A model generated the notes under the pieces. It did no database searches. It saw only the letters and a list, made by a program, of their open reading frames with translations, and was not told the origin of the DNA. Below, one piece after another: positions 28,341 through 38,625 of a stretch of DNA of 64,000 nt (position 1 is its first letter; each line of letters begins with the position of its first letter). Origin of the DNA: Motacilla alba alba (Eukaryota > Chordata > Aves > Passeriformes > Motacillidae). Location of the stretch: assembly GCF_015832195.1 (NCBI RefSeq), contig NC_052020.1, positions 3,737,254-3,801,253 on the forward strand, read 5' to 3'. Both the position numbers and the translations under genes were made by a program.

Positions 28341-30659
28341 AAACTACATCCTTCACTTTTATCTCCCAATGGATTAGGAACTGCAATACATGCTTTAAGC
28401 TTTTGGGGGGTGATAGGAAAGACCAGAAATATAGCATTCAATCAAAATAAATTAAATTTTCTAAGCTCAGGTTAGTCCAAGTCTAGATTCACTGTGATTC
28501 TGATGATCAGCTGGACCTTAAGACAAAACTTGGGAGCTCTGGAACATCTGAAGCCACAGTAATCAACAAGAGGAGAAAGAAATACAGGTACTACACAGAT
28601 TCTCAGAGGCTGACACCCAGCTTCATTAGCTAGATTGTTTTGCTTGTGTTCTGGTTCTTACACCAGGCAAAAATGATGACCCTGCTCTGGAAGATAATCA
28701 GGCTTGCAGAGAATCTGCAAAATCTAAAATGCAAGGTTTTACTATTCTAATTAATAGTTTATTTTTTAAAGGGCATAACATTTAACTAATAGGTCATAAA
28801 TCTTACTCTGGTCAAGTCCTGAATTAGTCAGTGTTTTTTTGGGCTGTGCCATCATAAGATTCCTGTAGCTGTGGTTTCTGGTACTGTAGCTCTGGCTTAT
28901 CCCAATAACTTCACCAATATAATTCCATGTAAGAATACATGTTAATTACAGATGATAAATTAATCAAAATACATCACAATTAAGAAAAAATTCCTTAATG
29001 TTTTCTTAATCAGTTCAAAAACTGATAGGATCTACCACAGGACTTCCTTATTGGATGAAGTTTTATGCACACAGGGATCAGTGTAACAGCTCTAAAATTG
29101 TTATAATTACTTGTGTAGTCCCAAAAAAGCACACCAAACATACATATTTATTGTCTTGGCAGATGTGTGCTGGACTCATTGTTTTGGGCATGGACAATAC
29201 CTGATGCATATCTGACTTGTGGATCAAGAAGCTCTTCAAACATAGCAAGGAATTTAAAGTGAGGACAAAAAATATCCTTCTCATGGTCACAGCAAGGGAG
29301 CATCAATTACTGACTCACGTGCAGCACATTAAACATGAAGGGATCTCCAATTGCTGTCTTGCATACACCTGTATTTTCATTCCCTTACTTTCAGCTATGG
29401 CACAAAATTATTTCAGAATTCCTGAGTTGCTTGTGTGTAACATGTTATATCTCTAACACAGTGAGACCGTTGCTTCCAACTCAGGGGTCTTGATCAACAC
29501 TGGCTTGATCAACACTTTTTCAAAAAGCATGGGATATATATGACAAAGCTCAAAATTGTTATTTCAGGATATTGCTAATGATGACATTTAAAATGTAAGG
29601 TTTATAAAGCCTTATAGTGCTTTGTATCTTTGATATTTTGTTTTTAAGATTGGTTATATTCACTGTATTTACAGCAGGAGCTTACAACAGCAAACAGTGT
29701 CTTCAGGTCCTTTTTTAATATCAGCTAACCTTTGAGCCTTGGTTGACTGGGTATTTTGCTAAAGTATCCTGACTTCTACAAATCCAGACCTTTTAATTTC
29801 TCCATCATTAAATTTAAGTGCCTTAGACTTCCAGTTTAAGTAATACAAATTTTTAAGAACACCATGAAATTTTTAATACTCTTCAGGATACTGATAAAAT
29901 ATCTTACACTGCTCTTTAGCAAACGTTACATTTGGTTTAGAATTTTAAAGGTCTGTATTCAAAGTCAGCAGTTTAGACTTATTTGTGACAAGATGTAGTG
30001 ATTTTCATCATTTGGGAAAAAAACAAAACAAAACATTCTGATGCTGCATATTATGTAAATGAACAGGATTCGTGTCTTATGAAAATTTTTACTTGAGAAA
30101 ACAAACATAATGGTTCTTGATACAAACACTGCTCCTGCCTAACTGCATTTTCTTCAAGCTGTTTACAGTGAGGAACAAGGAAGATCAAGGGTTTCAATAG
30201 TCTCTTCAGGCTGATCTAGTTGGCATGCGCAAGGTGAAGCAAGCCATGTATTGCTTTGTGCTTCCTGATTCTTTAAAAAGACAGAAATGATCTGATTTTA
30301 CTGGTAATTGGAAACTGCCATGGTACCTCCCCTTGAAATATTAAAATACAGAAACTTAAAACTAAGACAGATATGACATATCTGGTATTTGAAAGGATCA
30401 ATAGCCAGGATAAAGAATACCCAAGGCTGCTGTCATTCTGTGGCTGACAAAATGATAAATCACTTCATGTTAAATCTATTATTGAACTAATTGTCAAACT
30501 ACAATACAAAAAAGCCCAAAAAAAACAGAAGAAGAGAGCTGACAGCAGAGCAGAAGGGGCAGGATTAGATCCCGCACCACTCCAAGTACAAATAGATCCC
30601 TCTGGGACTTGGTGGGGATTAATATTTCCTTTCCTCCTGTGTGGAATTAATGAGGGTAC

Positions 30660-30838
30660 CTGCCACAATGCTTGCCAGCTGCCTGGTCCGGGTGATGGGG
30701 TAGATGCTGCGTGCCTGCACGATGGCAGAGGCAATTCTCCTGGCGTGCCTCTCCTCGCCGTACGCGCTGAGCACCGACGCCAGCGCCCGCTGGTCCAAGG
30801 CGTTCACCACATCAGCAGCCGTGGCCATGGCAGGACAC
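30660..30838 (-). CDS. METTL15: METTL15 internal coding exon (helical insert region)
   Basis: This 179-bp exon encodes CPAMATAADVVNALDQ, then RALASVLSAYGEERHARRIA and SAIVQARSIYPITRTRQLAS, ending IVAG. It corresponds to the RsmH segment 'TAADVVN...L..I...YGEE..A..IA.AI...R...PI.TT..LA.IV'. The acceptor is gtgcgtag|GTG, with a weak pyrimidine tract. The donor is GCAG|gtaccc. The phases fit on both sides: AG|G (Arg) from the upstream exon and G|GT (Gly) to the downstream exon. The intron separating it from the upstream exon is 2,509 bp. The exon is markedly GC- and CpG-rich compared with its AT-rich surroundings. An in-frame ATG near its start sits in a strong Kozak context (gccATGg), just downstream of CRE and CCAAT motifs. 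It is therefore conceivably an internal start, although conservation shows that it is normally an internal exon. Confidence 0.95.
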
Positions 30839-30875
30839 CTACGCACAAAGCAGCCAATTAGTCCAATTAGTGCTC

Positions 30876-30883
30876 TGACGTCA
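30876..30883. promoter_or_regulatory. CRE/ATF-like palindrome TGACGTCA
   Basis: This is a perfect 8-bp CREB/ATF consensus, 38 bp upstream (gene sense) of the 30838 exon of METTL15. Two CCAATTAG motifs lie between it and the exon at 30854-30870. CRE plus CCAAT is a common proximal promoter arrangement, but here the position is intronic and function is only inferred. Confidence 0.3.
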
Positions 30884-30917
30884 GCTGCCATCCACCAGAG
30901 GTGAGCTTCCACGGAGC

Positions 30918-30940
30918 CACACACACACACACACACACAC
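30918..30940. repeat. (CA)n microsatellite
   Basis: An uninterrupted run of about eleven CA units (GT in the METTL15 sense) lies about 80-100 bp upstream of the acceptor of the 30838 exon. It is likely length-polymorphic. Confidence 0.9.
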
Positions 30941-30999
30941 TGCACGCTGCCTGGGAGGTGTGCAGATTGGAGGTGGCAGTACTGTGGAAACAGCTCGTG

Positions 31000-31302
31000 C
31001 CTTTTACATCCCCTTTTCTTGCTGGTCTAGGTGGAATTTGCTCCCTAACTTCAGTTAGAACAGTTTTAACTTCCAAGTGGTGTTATAAACTATGCTTGCA
31101 CCTTTTAAACCCCTTTTGCTCACTGGTCTAGGTGGAGTTCGTTCCTCAACTTCAATCGGAACAGTTTTACCTTCTAAGTGTTTTCACAAACTATGCTTGT
31201 GCCTTTTACATCCCTTTTTCTCACTGATCTAAGTGGAGTTTGTTCCCTAACTTCAGTTAGAACAGTTTCAACTTCCAAGTGTTATCATAAACTATGCTTA
31301 AT
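31000..31302. repeat. Three-copy tandem repeat, about 101-bp unit
   Basis: Three diverged head-to-tail copies start at about 31000, 31101 and 31202. Each begins ccttttacatcc or a near variant, passes through 'ctggtctaggtgga' and 'aacttcagttagaacagtt', and ends 'aaactatgctt'. The period of 101 bp is constant in all three. I do not recognise the unit. The array lies in the METTL15 intron and directly abuts the inverted repeat starting near 31315. Confidence 0.9.
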
Positions 31303-31314
31303 AGTTTAGAATAA

Positions 31315-31974
31315 AGAATTTATTGTATGTTTTCCTTGATTAGTAAACACATAGATGATGATGAACTATTTCAGTAGCCAAGTGACAGAGATATAGATAT
31401 ATAGATTGAAGGCTTACACTGTTTAAATTGTAGTGAGTGTGAGTCCTGTTGTTTACATGACTAGGTCATTTCTATTATCTCAGGAGAGTATTTGTATATA
31501 GATTCTTATGCCTTTTAGTGAAAAGTAATGCTAAATTAAGAATAAATATATTCCAGTATTGTGCTAGAATGGAAATTATGTCTGACCTTTCTCTTTAGCC
31601 AGATTTAGAATATAAACTTGCCTCTTACTGGGTCATTTCAGCCACCTTGCATCATATGTTATTTTCTAGCCAGAACTGATTTAAATGATCTTTTATTTCA
31701 AATCTCCTGCTATGAAAACAATTGCTAATGAAGATAATTAAACATTATTTTTCACTAAAAGGCATAAGAACCTATACAGAAATACTCTCCTGAGATAATA
31801 GAAGCGACCTAGTAATATAAAATACAGGACTTATTACAATATAAACAGTCTAAGCCTTCAATCTATGTATCTACGACTCTGTCACTTGGCTGACAGGGTA
31901 GTTCAGGGTATTTTATGAACATCATCTGTGGGTTTACTAATCAGAGAAAACATACAAACTACCTAATAAATTCT
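31315..31974. repeat. Large imperfect inverted repeat (foldback) in METTL15 intron
   Basis: The left arm (31315-31531) and the right arm (31744-31974) are reverse complements with substitutions and small indels. Shared blocks include gattagtaaac, agccaagtgacagag, atagattgaaggctta, attatctcaggagagtattt and cttatgccttttagtgaaaa. The spacer is about 212 bp and carries no ORF. The size and layout suit a foldback or MITE-like element, or an inverted duplication. No clear target-site duplication was identified. A transcript through it could form a long imperfect hairpin. Confidence 0.85.
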
Positions 31975-33347
31975 CTTCTAAATTCTCTTCTTCGCTTCCA
32001 GGCATTTTTTACTCCCCTGCAGTATCTTACAAAAGATAAAAAAACTTAGAGGCAAGTAGTATCATAGCAACAACCACAGTGTAATGCTTTTGTTATGCCT
32101 CAGGTACCCTTTGTTCTTAGGCTCCTGTTCTGTGTTTGTTTTCTCATGATGCATCCGAATTACACATAAGCCTGGAGTTCAGATTTCGGAAATCTGAGGA
32201 CTGAATCCCAGGAGAACCATGGGAGCATTTTGCACAAGACCAAAAAGCAAGTATCGTGAGATTTGCTGTGTTAAGACTTAGCATTAATATCGTAAGGTAA
32301 TTCCTTAGAAATTGAGGCTTCCCATTGGCTCTTGGGGGCAATGAAAGAACAAATGGCATTTCTTAAGACACCACGTTCATCAAAACACCAAGAAAAAACT
32401 GCCATTTTCTGTGATGTAATGTGTCATGCAATTATAGCCCTCACCCAGACAAGACAGATCTTTGGCTGCTCATGCAAAAAGCAGAGTGCTGCAGAAATAC
32501 ATCAGGTTGCCTGAAGATGAAAAACACTGCATAAGTGGAAATTATCACTCCATGACTAATTTTCATGCTCTTGAAAGTACTAAACACCAATCCAAATTTA
32601 AATACAGGTGATTTACTCAGTAACTATTAATTTGACAATTAAGTAAGCCTGATGTGCCTCCTACACAAAGAGAAAGGAAGCTTGTAATTTTGCTAAGCAG
32701 AACTTACAACAAACACGTGGGCATGGAAGACAATGTCACATTAGCGTGCTAAAAGCAACGTGGCTATCTGATTTAATCTAGCAGATATAATGAACAGGAT
32801 TTTATCTATTTATTTTTATTGTGTTCCTTTCACAGAGAAGCAACTGGATCAAATGGTCATTGCACAAAAGAGGGACGCTGCTCCTTTCTGGAGGGAGCAA
32901 CTGGACCTGCTCAAGTGAAGTTTCCACAAACAGCAAGTGTAGCAGAAAAGGAAAAGGACTGCAGCAAGAAACTGTGAGCCTGCTGATCAAGTACAGGTAG
33001 AGAAACTGTGGAAATAACAGGCCTCTGAAAGAGAGATGTTCCTGTAACTGTGCACCACACACTCCAAAAATGTTACCATTTAAAAGTGCAGTTAATAAAA
33101 CATTACTGGTTTAATCCCTCACCACTAGAACCTTTCCCTCATTTCCAAGAAGGCAAATACAACAACCAGGGCTGAGCACTGAGACAGAAAAAAGCTTTTT
33201 GGCAAAAGAAAGACAGGATACTCGTGCAGTATCAGTTGTGGTTTGAGGATAAGGATTCTCCATTTAAAGAGGAAAGGAAATGCACAAAGGTGGCAGAGCA
33301 GCCAGTTTTGAGGTTCAGAATATAAGAAATATTCTGTTATAGTGTAC

Positions 33348-33539
33348 CTGTCATGATCCATCCTCATGTCCAAGGGCCCATCCTTCTGCAGGGAAAAGCC
33401 TCTTTCAGGTGTGTCTAATTGCATGGAAGAACAGCCAGCATCCAGGAGAACGCCGTCCAGAGTGCCTGGCTCAACCCCAGACGAGATTAACAAAGCCTCT
33501 GACTGGCTGAACCGTCCCAGGAGAGGCTGAAGCTGGTTT
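33348..33539 (-). CDS. METTL15: METTL15 internal coding exon (RsmH/MraW methyltransferase core)
   Basis: METTL15 is the mitochondrial RsmH-type enzyme that uses SAM to N4-methylate a cytosine of 12S rRNA, which supports mitoribosome assembly. This 192-bp exon reads [17 protein letters not shown], then [16 protein letters not shown] and [19 protein letters not shown]. These match the family signature around DLG-x-SS-x-QLD and [16 protein letters not shown] in the substrate/SAM pocket. The acceptor is ctttcttacag with a pyrimidine run. The donor is GACAG|gtacac. The first base completes a codon begun in an upstream exon, and the last two bases (AG) pair with G of the next exon to make Arg. One oddity is Ala in 'LDAGCSS' where the family usually has Leu. 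The surrounding frame stays open beyond both splice sites, so only the part between them is called. Identity is very secure. Confidence 0.95.
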
Positions 33540-34299
33540 CTGTAAGAAAGGAACAAATGAATAGCCCCAAGTTTAGTTATAACGATGCCATCTCTCCCCC
33601 TTGCACAGCAGGAATTAGATAATAGCACTCAACTTGTCTCAGAAGCAAATAGGAGTATTCCCAAAGTAATAGTTTATGTCTTTTTCATATGCCAACATTG
33701 AAAACTGGTCCAGAATACCCCTCAGTGGCTAGTTCAGCTTTAACTCTTTACTCTCTTCCTGCTTTATCTTAAAGAAATGGAAAAATGACTAAAATTTAAT
33801 TTTTTCAGTGTGTAGGAACTCAAGAGTACACCTTCAGCAGGAGGTACTGACTACTGAAGTACCTGCCCTGCTCAGCAGGGCCCTCAGTAAAGCAAGGCCA
33901 AGGTGCAGAAAAGAAAGAATTGATCTAGAGAAGCAGACAAAACAGAACAAGAGGGCACAACTTTGTGGTTAATATTTACCCAGCAGGAAAACAATTCCAA
34001 GTTCCAGCCATGGGACCAAACACGTTTTTAGTGGCATTTGTCATTTTAAAAATAACTGGGAGAATGAGGCGCACTCAATCACAAGCAGGTAAAACCCTTG
34101 GTCCACTTTGGATTTAGGCACCTGATCATTGCAGAGAGTGGCTTAACATGCACTTTTGTGCTTGCTGCTCTTTCTTGGATTCAAAGTAGTTGATTCTTAA
34201 TATTCCCATGCTGACAAGGAAAAGAGGAATGGCAAGGGAGAAGAGAACACACCTTGGGCACACATGTGTGTCCAACCACACAGAGCTCAACCAGTGCTG

Positions 34300-34411
34300 G
34301 GACAATGCTCTCAGGCACAGGATGGAATTCCTGGGGTGTCTTGCCAGGAGCTGGACTCAGTGATCCTGATGGGTCTGCTCCAGCTCAGGTTACCCTGTGA
34401 TTCCATGATCT
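34300..34411 (+). mobile_element. CR1 LINE 3'-end fragment
   Basis: 'gagctggactcagtgatcct', 'gatgggtctgctccagctca' and 'ctgtgattccatgatc' mark the last ~100 bp of a CR1 copy. The left edge is uncertain. Confidence 0.8.
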
Positions 34412-37400
34412 CTGAGGTTTCCATTGCTCTCTTGGGTATCTAATCCCAAACTTCTGGGTTTTGCCTATATATAAGGTGGCTTACAATTACACAGCTTATT
34501 TTATCTGTCTCTCAAAATCTAAATGGATTTCCCAGACTTAGAAAGATTAATCAACAAATTGCTGCATTTTTAAGCAGTACCTGCAAAACAGAACACATTT
34601 CTGCCCAGGAAGCCAGTGCCTCCGTGTGGAGAGGAAAAGCTCCATCAAAAGGAAGACACGAATCCAGCCACATGGAAGAACACTCAGCTACACAAGACTC
34701 TCCTCATGAGAGCAGAACAAATCCACCCAGTAAACACAGCACAGAACCTGGAAAACAGTGTGAATGGACAATTTCCACCAGGGATATCATGATGGAACAC
34801 ACAATTTGGAATTGATTTCTGTCCAGCCCATAACTGAACATAGCTACTCAGGATAATAAGAACTGACAGCTCCTGAAAAGCACAATGATCCACTTCAGAC
34901 ACTTACACCAATTTAAGCTACATAGTTATATAGTTTTGAGATTGTATTTCCTCCCCAATATAATGAGGAGAATTTCCTTGAAAATGCATACTGCTTTTTC
35001 CAACTGGGCAGTGTTTCTACCTTCCTGACTCATGCAAATGAATGAACTTTAAAATTCCATATGTGGGAGATGAAAATAAATGAGACCAGCGTAAAACTAT
35101 AAATTGCCATTGTCCAGTTCCCCAGCAGACAGTAATCCATGACAGGGGCTCTGAAGTAGTACTCTACCAACCCATCTGAAATATTACTCTGAACATGATT
35201 TATTTATTGCTAGAAATTTTCTTACATTTCTTTAAACAAGTCATAAATATGTGGGTAGCTAAGAGATTTGTGACAGCTTTTGATTTGTGATCTGTCAAAC
35301 TTCTGTATTAGAAAAGGTTAACTAAAAAAAAAGAAGTAAATTTTGAGTAAGTAGAAATTTACTCTTTGGTAGAGAGATGCTTCAGCTGGAAAAAAATCTG
35401 GAGGTTGCAAATAAAAAAAAAGGATTGAAAAATGATTAAGTTGACATTTGATGTGAGTCTTTCAGCTGTGTGGAATTACAGCTTCTGTATATAACATGTT
35501 TGTTTTGCACTGCCTTGTGTGTACCAGTGGTGGATACAGGCATCCTGGTGATTATAAATTCTCACTAAAACCAGATGCTTTTTATGAGGTTATAATGACT
35601 GTATTACAATGTTCAGGCCAGCTTTCTGAATTCCTCTTTCCCTCTGGAACAGAAGACACAGTTTTAAGCATCTTGGCTGTCTCATATCCTTCAATTAATC
35701 AAACCAAATGCACAGCAATGAAAGATTTATCATTTTATCAAAGGAAACACAAATATCAACTCTGTTTTTTTGGTCGGATAGTGACGATGATAGTGATAAA
35801 AGGGACTAATCTACTAGATTATAAGCATGACACATTTATTTGAAATAAAATATTTTACCAAGAGTTTAGAACATTTGTTAGAAGATAAAGAAACTCTCCC
35901 CTAGTCTACCATTCTTTATGCTTATATTCAGATAAAACCTGCCTGTTACACACAGGATTTCTCAAAATATTCTTAATTTCCCCTCAACTTCCTTTTGAAT
36001 TCAGATTTTTATTTACGTGATCTGTAAATCCACTTTCCAGAAAAATCTCAAATAAATAATAAATAATGAACTGTTAAACTATGTTATTAACCTTTATTTC
36101 CTACAGTCACATGCTTTCTGCTCCACCTAGGCATGCAGAATTCTTGCCACTTTTTCAGTCTTCCAATGTTTTCTTTGGTCAACAGAGGATTTCTGATCTA
36201 TGACATACTTACCTAGTGTGAAAATCTATTACTCTTTCTTGTCTTAATTTATTGCAAAGCCAGTGCTCAGTGGAAAAAGCGGGCCAGGTAAACAGGGGAA
36301 CATCCGTAAACACCAAGAAAAACAGCCAAGCTTATAGTTCTGAGAAGCCTGAGATAAGAGAGCACATCAAAACATCACAGACCAAGACTGAATCGGGATT
36401 TTCACCACTGGTGACACCTTGGAAAGCTGCTAGGACTAGCAGCTGTAAAAGGGTCCCTGTAATCATTTTAGGCAGTTTTAGAAGGTTAAAATCTGACTAA
36501 AACAAATTGTCTTGCTTAAGAGAAAACATTTAAACTTAGTACTTGAGCAGCATTTTATATATTCAGAATATTTTAGAAACATAAATAAACTACAAAGAGC
36601 TTTTAGCTCCTCTCTTATAAATGGAGAAACAAGACTTGTAGGGTTTAATATTTAATGACTTGAAGATACCACAACAAAAGCTAGGACAATTTCAGAAACC
36701 ATGGTCTGAGGATGTAAGAAAGGAGAAAATACCCATCATATTAGCTCTCATTTGGGGGGTGTATATGAGGTAATAGCATGGCAATTTTTCAGCAAATTCC
36801 CAACCGCTACAGACAAGCAACCTCTAACTTCTCAAAATATTCAACATGCTCACTCCCTCTTGAGTAATCTTGACATTCTACAAGAAAAAGATATGTAAGA
36901 TTTCAAAAGAACACTGGGAATATGGACAATCTGGCCTTCTTCAAAAAGAATCAAAAGTTATTCAGAGCAACTAAGGTAGTGGGGCCTTAGAAGATTTTCC
37001 TGTGCAACAACTTCAGAAGCTTGCAGAATTCCTGGGAAATAACACAGTTGGAAAATAATAGAGAACCCTGGGTTCAGGTCATAACACAGTATTTTCTTAT
37101 ATTATGACACATAGCATAGTAATTCTGCTAGACAGGACTTGATCCACACTTCTCAAGCACAGGAAAGAGCAGAATGAGAAAGAGTTCAATGTCTTCGAAA
37201 GTATTTCAGGCTCTGCAGGTTTCAGTTAATATCTGGTATTCTGCAATGCTATACAAAAATATTTATTTCTCATTTTACTCAATTGAGAGGGATCCACACA
37301 GCAAAAAAAAAAGTAAAGAATTAACACAGCTTCAACAAAATAAATGGAATCTTTTCTCTCATCTAATTTCTCTTGATTGCCACAGACATTGACATGACAT

Positions 37401-37989
37401 CAATCATTCAAGTAATTTCATAGAGATGTACAATGATGTTTTGATGGTGTTTCAGTATTTTTTTATGTATACATAATAATACTTGTTCCTGATGTTTCAC
37501 CATTGCTCCACTTAAAAATTCTGAGTATAAACACATGCCGATCCCTTGTCAGCAGTGAAAACTACATTTCACCCAACCAGAACAAATGGTTTCTCCAGGA
37601 GAAGAGAAAACAAAGTTTTTCAGCCAACTCTAGGACCTGCACATCAAACAAGGAGACCAACGTGGTGCTTGGATGCAGTAACTCCCCTGGGATTGCCATC
37701 AGGGGGGCCAAGCAGCACCAGCTGTAATGAGGACACTGGCACAGACCTGGTGTGACACTGCCTCACCTCGCTGAGGTCACCCACAGCTGTCACAATGCTG
37801 CCATTTTCACTCATGGCTGCACTGCCCTAGGCACACCCAGAAGCAAACTGTGAGGTATTCCAGCCATAAATCCCAGGAACTTCCAGTATTCCTGCCTGGG
37901 AATTGTGGTGTGTTACTGCACCTCAGTGTAACATCCCTCTCAAAAAATGTACCTGAAAACTCCGCAAAAATCTTTACATTGCCTTTTTC

Positions 37990-38625
37990 AAATGGAAATT
38001 TGGCATGGTTTTCATGCTTGCCAAGGATTGCATGGCCTGGTTTTGGTAGTGGGGGGCACAGAGGTGGCTTCTGTGAGAAGCTGCTGGAAGCCTCCACCAT
38101 GTCCAGCAGAGCCAGTCCCTGCTGGCTCAGAGGATGGACGTGCTGCTGGCCAAGGCTGGGACAAGGAGGGATGGTGGGAATGCCTCTGGGATAACAGATT
38201 TAAGAAGAAATCAAAACAAAGCTGGGGACCAGTTTTAAGTCCAGCCAGAGAAGAGAAGGAGGAGGAGGAGGAGGTGAGAACACATAAGGGAAAAACTTGG
38301 AGACACCAAGGGCAGTGGGGAAGGAGGGGCAGGAGGTGCTCCAGGGGCCAGAGCTGGGATTCCTCTGCAGACCCTGGGGATGATCATGGTGAAGCAGCTG
38401 AGCCCTTGCAGCCTGCGGGGATCCAGGGGGGATGCAGGGATCCAGGGAGGATGCACAGATCTTCCCACAGCCCCTGGCAGAGGTGCCAAGGTGATTTCTC
38501 CTAGTTTTTATATCAATCCATGAACCCTTTGTTAAATTTTCTCTCCTCTGTCCAGCTGCAGAGATGTGTGAGTGGCTTTTTGGGTGCCTGGCATCTGGCC
38601 AGTGTCAACCCACAGCACCCAGAAA
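37990..38625 (+). mobile_element. Degenerate ERV internal/leader fragment
   Basis: The segment begins near 'gcatggttttcatgcttgcc' and carries 'cagaggtggcttctgtgaga', 'agctgctggaagcctccacc' and 'cctctgggataacagattta'. A run of imperfect repeats of 'cctgcagcccgtggggat' type follows. It ends with 'ctgtccagctgcagagatgt' and 'gcctggcatctggccagtgt', which look like an LTR-proximal end. I associate this text with a highly copied passerine ERV (ERVL-like) leader region. The open frames over it show no recognisable gag or pol domain and look decayed. Confidence 0.5.

Larger units (their letters stand above)
24020..30659 (-). other. METTL15: METTL15 last intron (6,640 bp)
   Basis: It is bounded by donor GCAG|gtaccc and acceptor tgtgacag|GTGC. 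It holds a CR1 fragment at 26.2-26.4 kb and A/T runs. No other exon is recognised. Confidence 0.9.
30839..33347 (-). other. METTL15: METTL15 intron (2,509 bp)
   Basis: It is bounded by donor GACAG|gtacac and acceptor gcgtag|GTG. It carries the CRE/CCAAT cluster, the CA repeat, the 101-bp tandem array and the large inverted repeat. Confidence 0.92.

Noticed and set aside
30619..30659. Residues TLINSTQEERKY after IVAG
   Set aside because: They lie in the intron after donor GCAG|gtaccc; the true continuation AFPASALY is in the 24019 exon.
33125..33347. Extension of the METTL15 exon frame past MDHDR
   Set aside because: The frame continues open by chance after a good GT donor; family alignment resumes exactly at the next exon.
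37947..38504. 185-codon plus-strand ORF, the longest in the window
   Set aside because: It lies in an ERV leader-like, GC-rich segment with imperfect repeats and shows no gag or pol motif.
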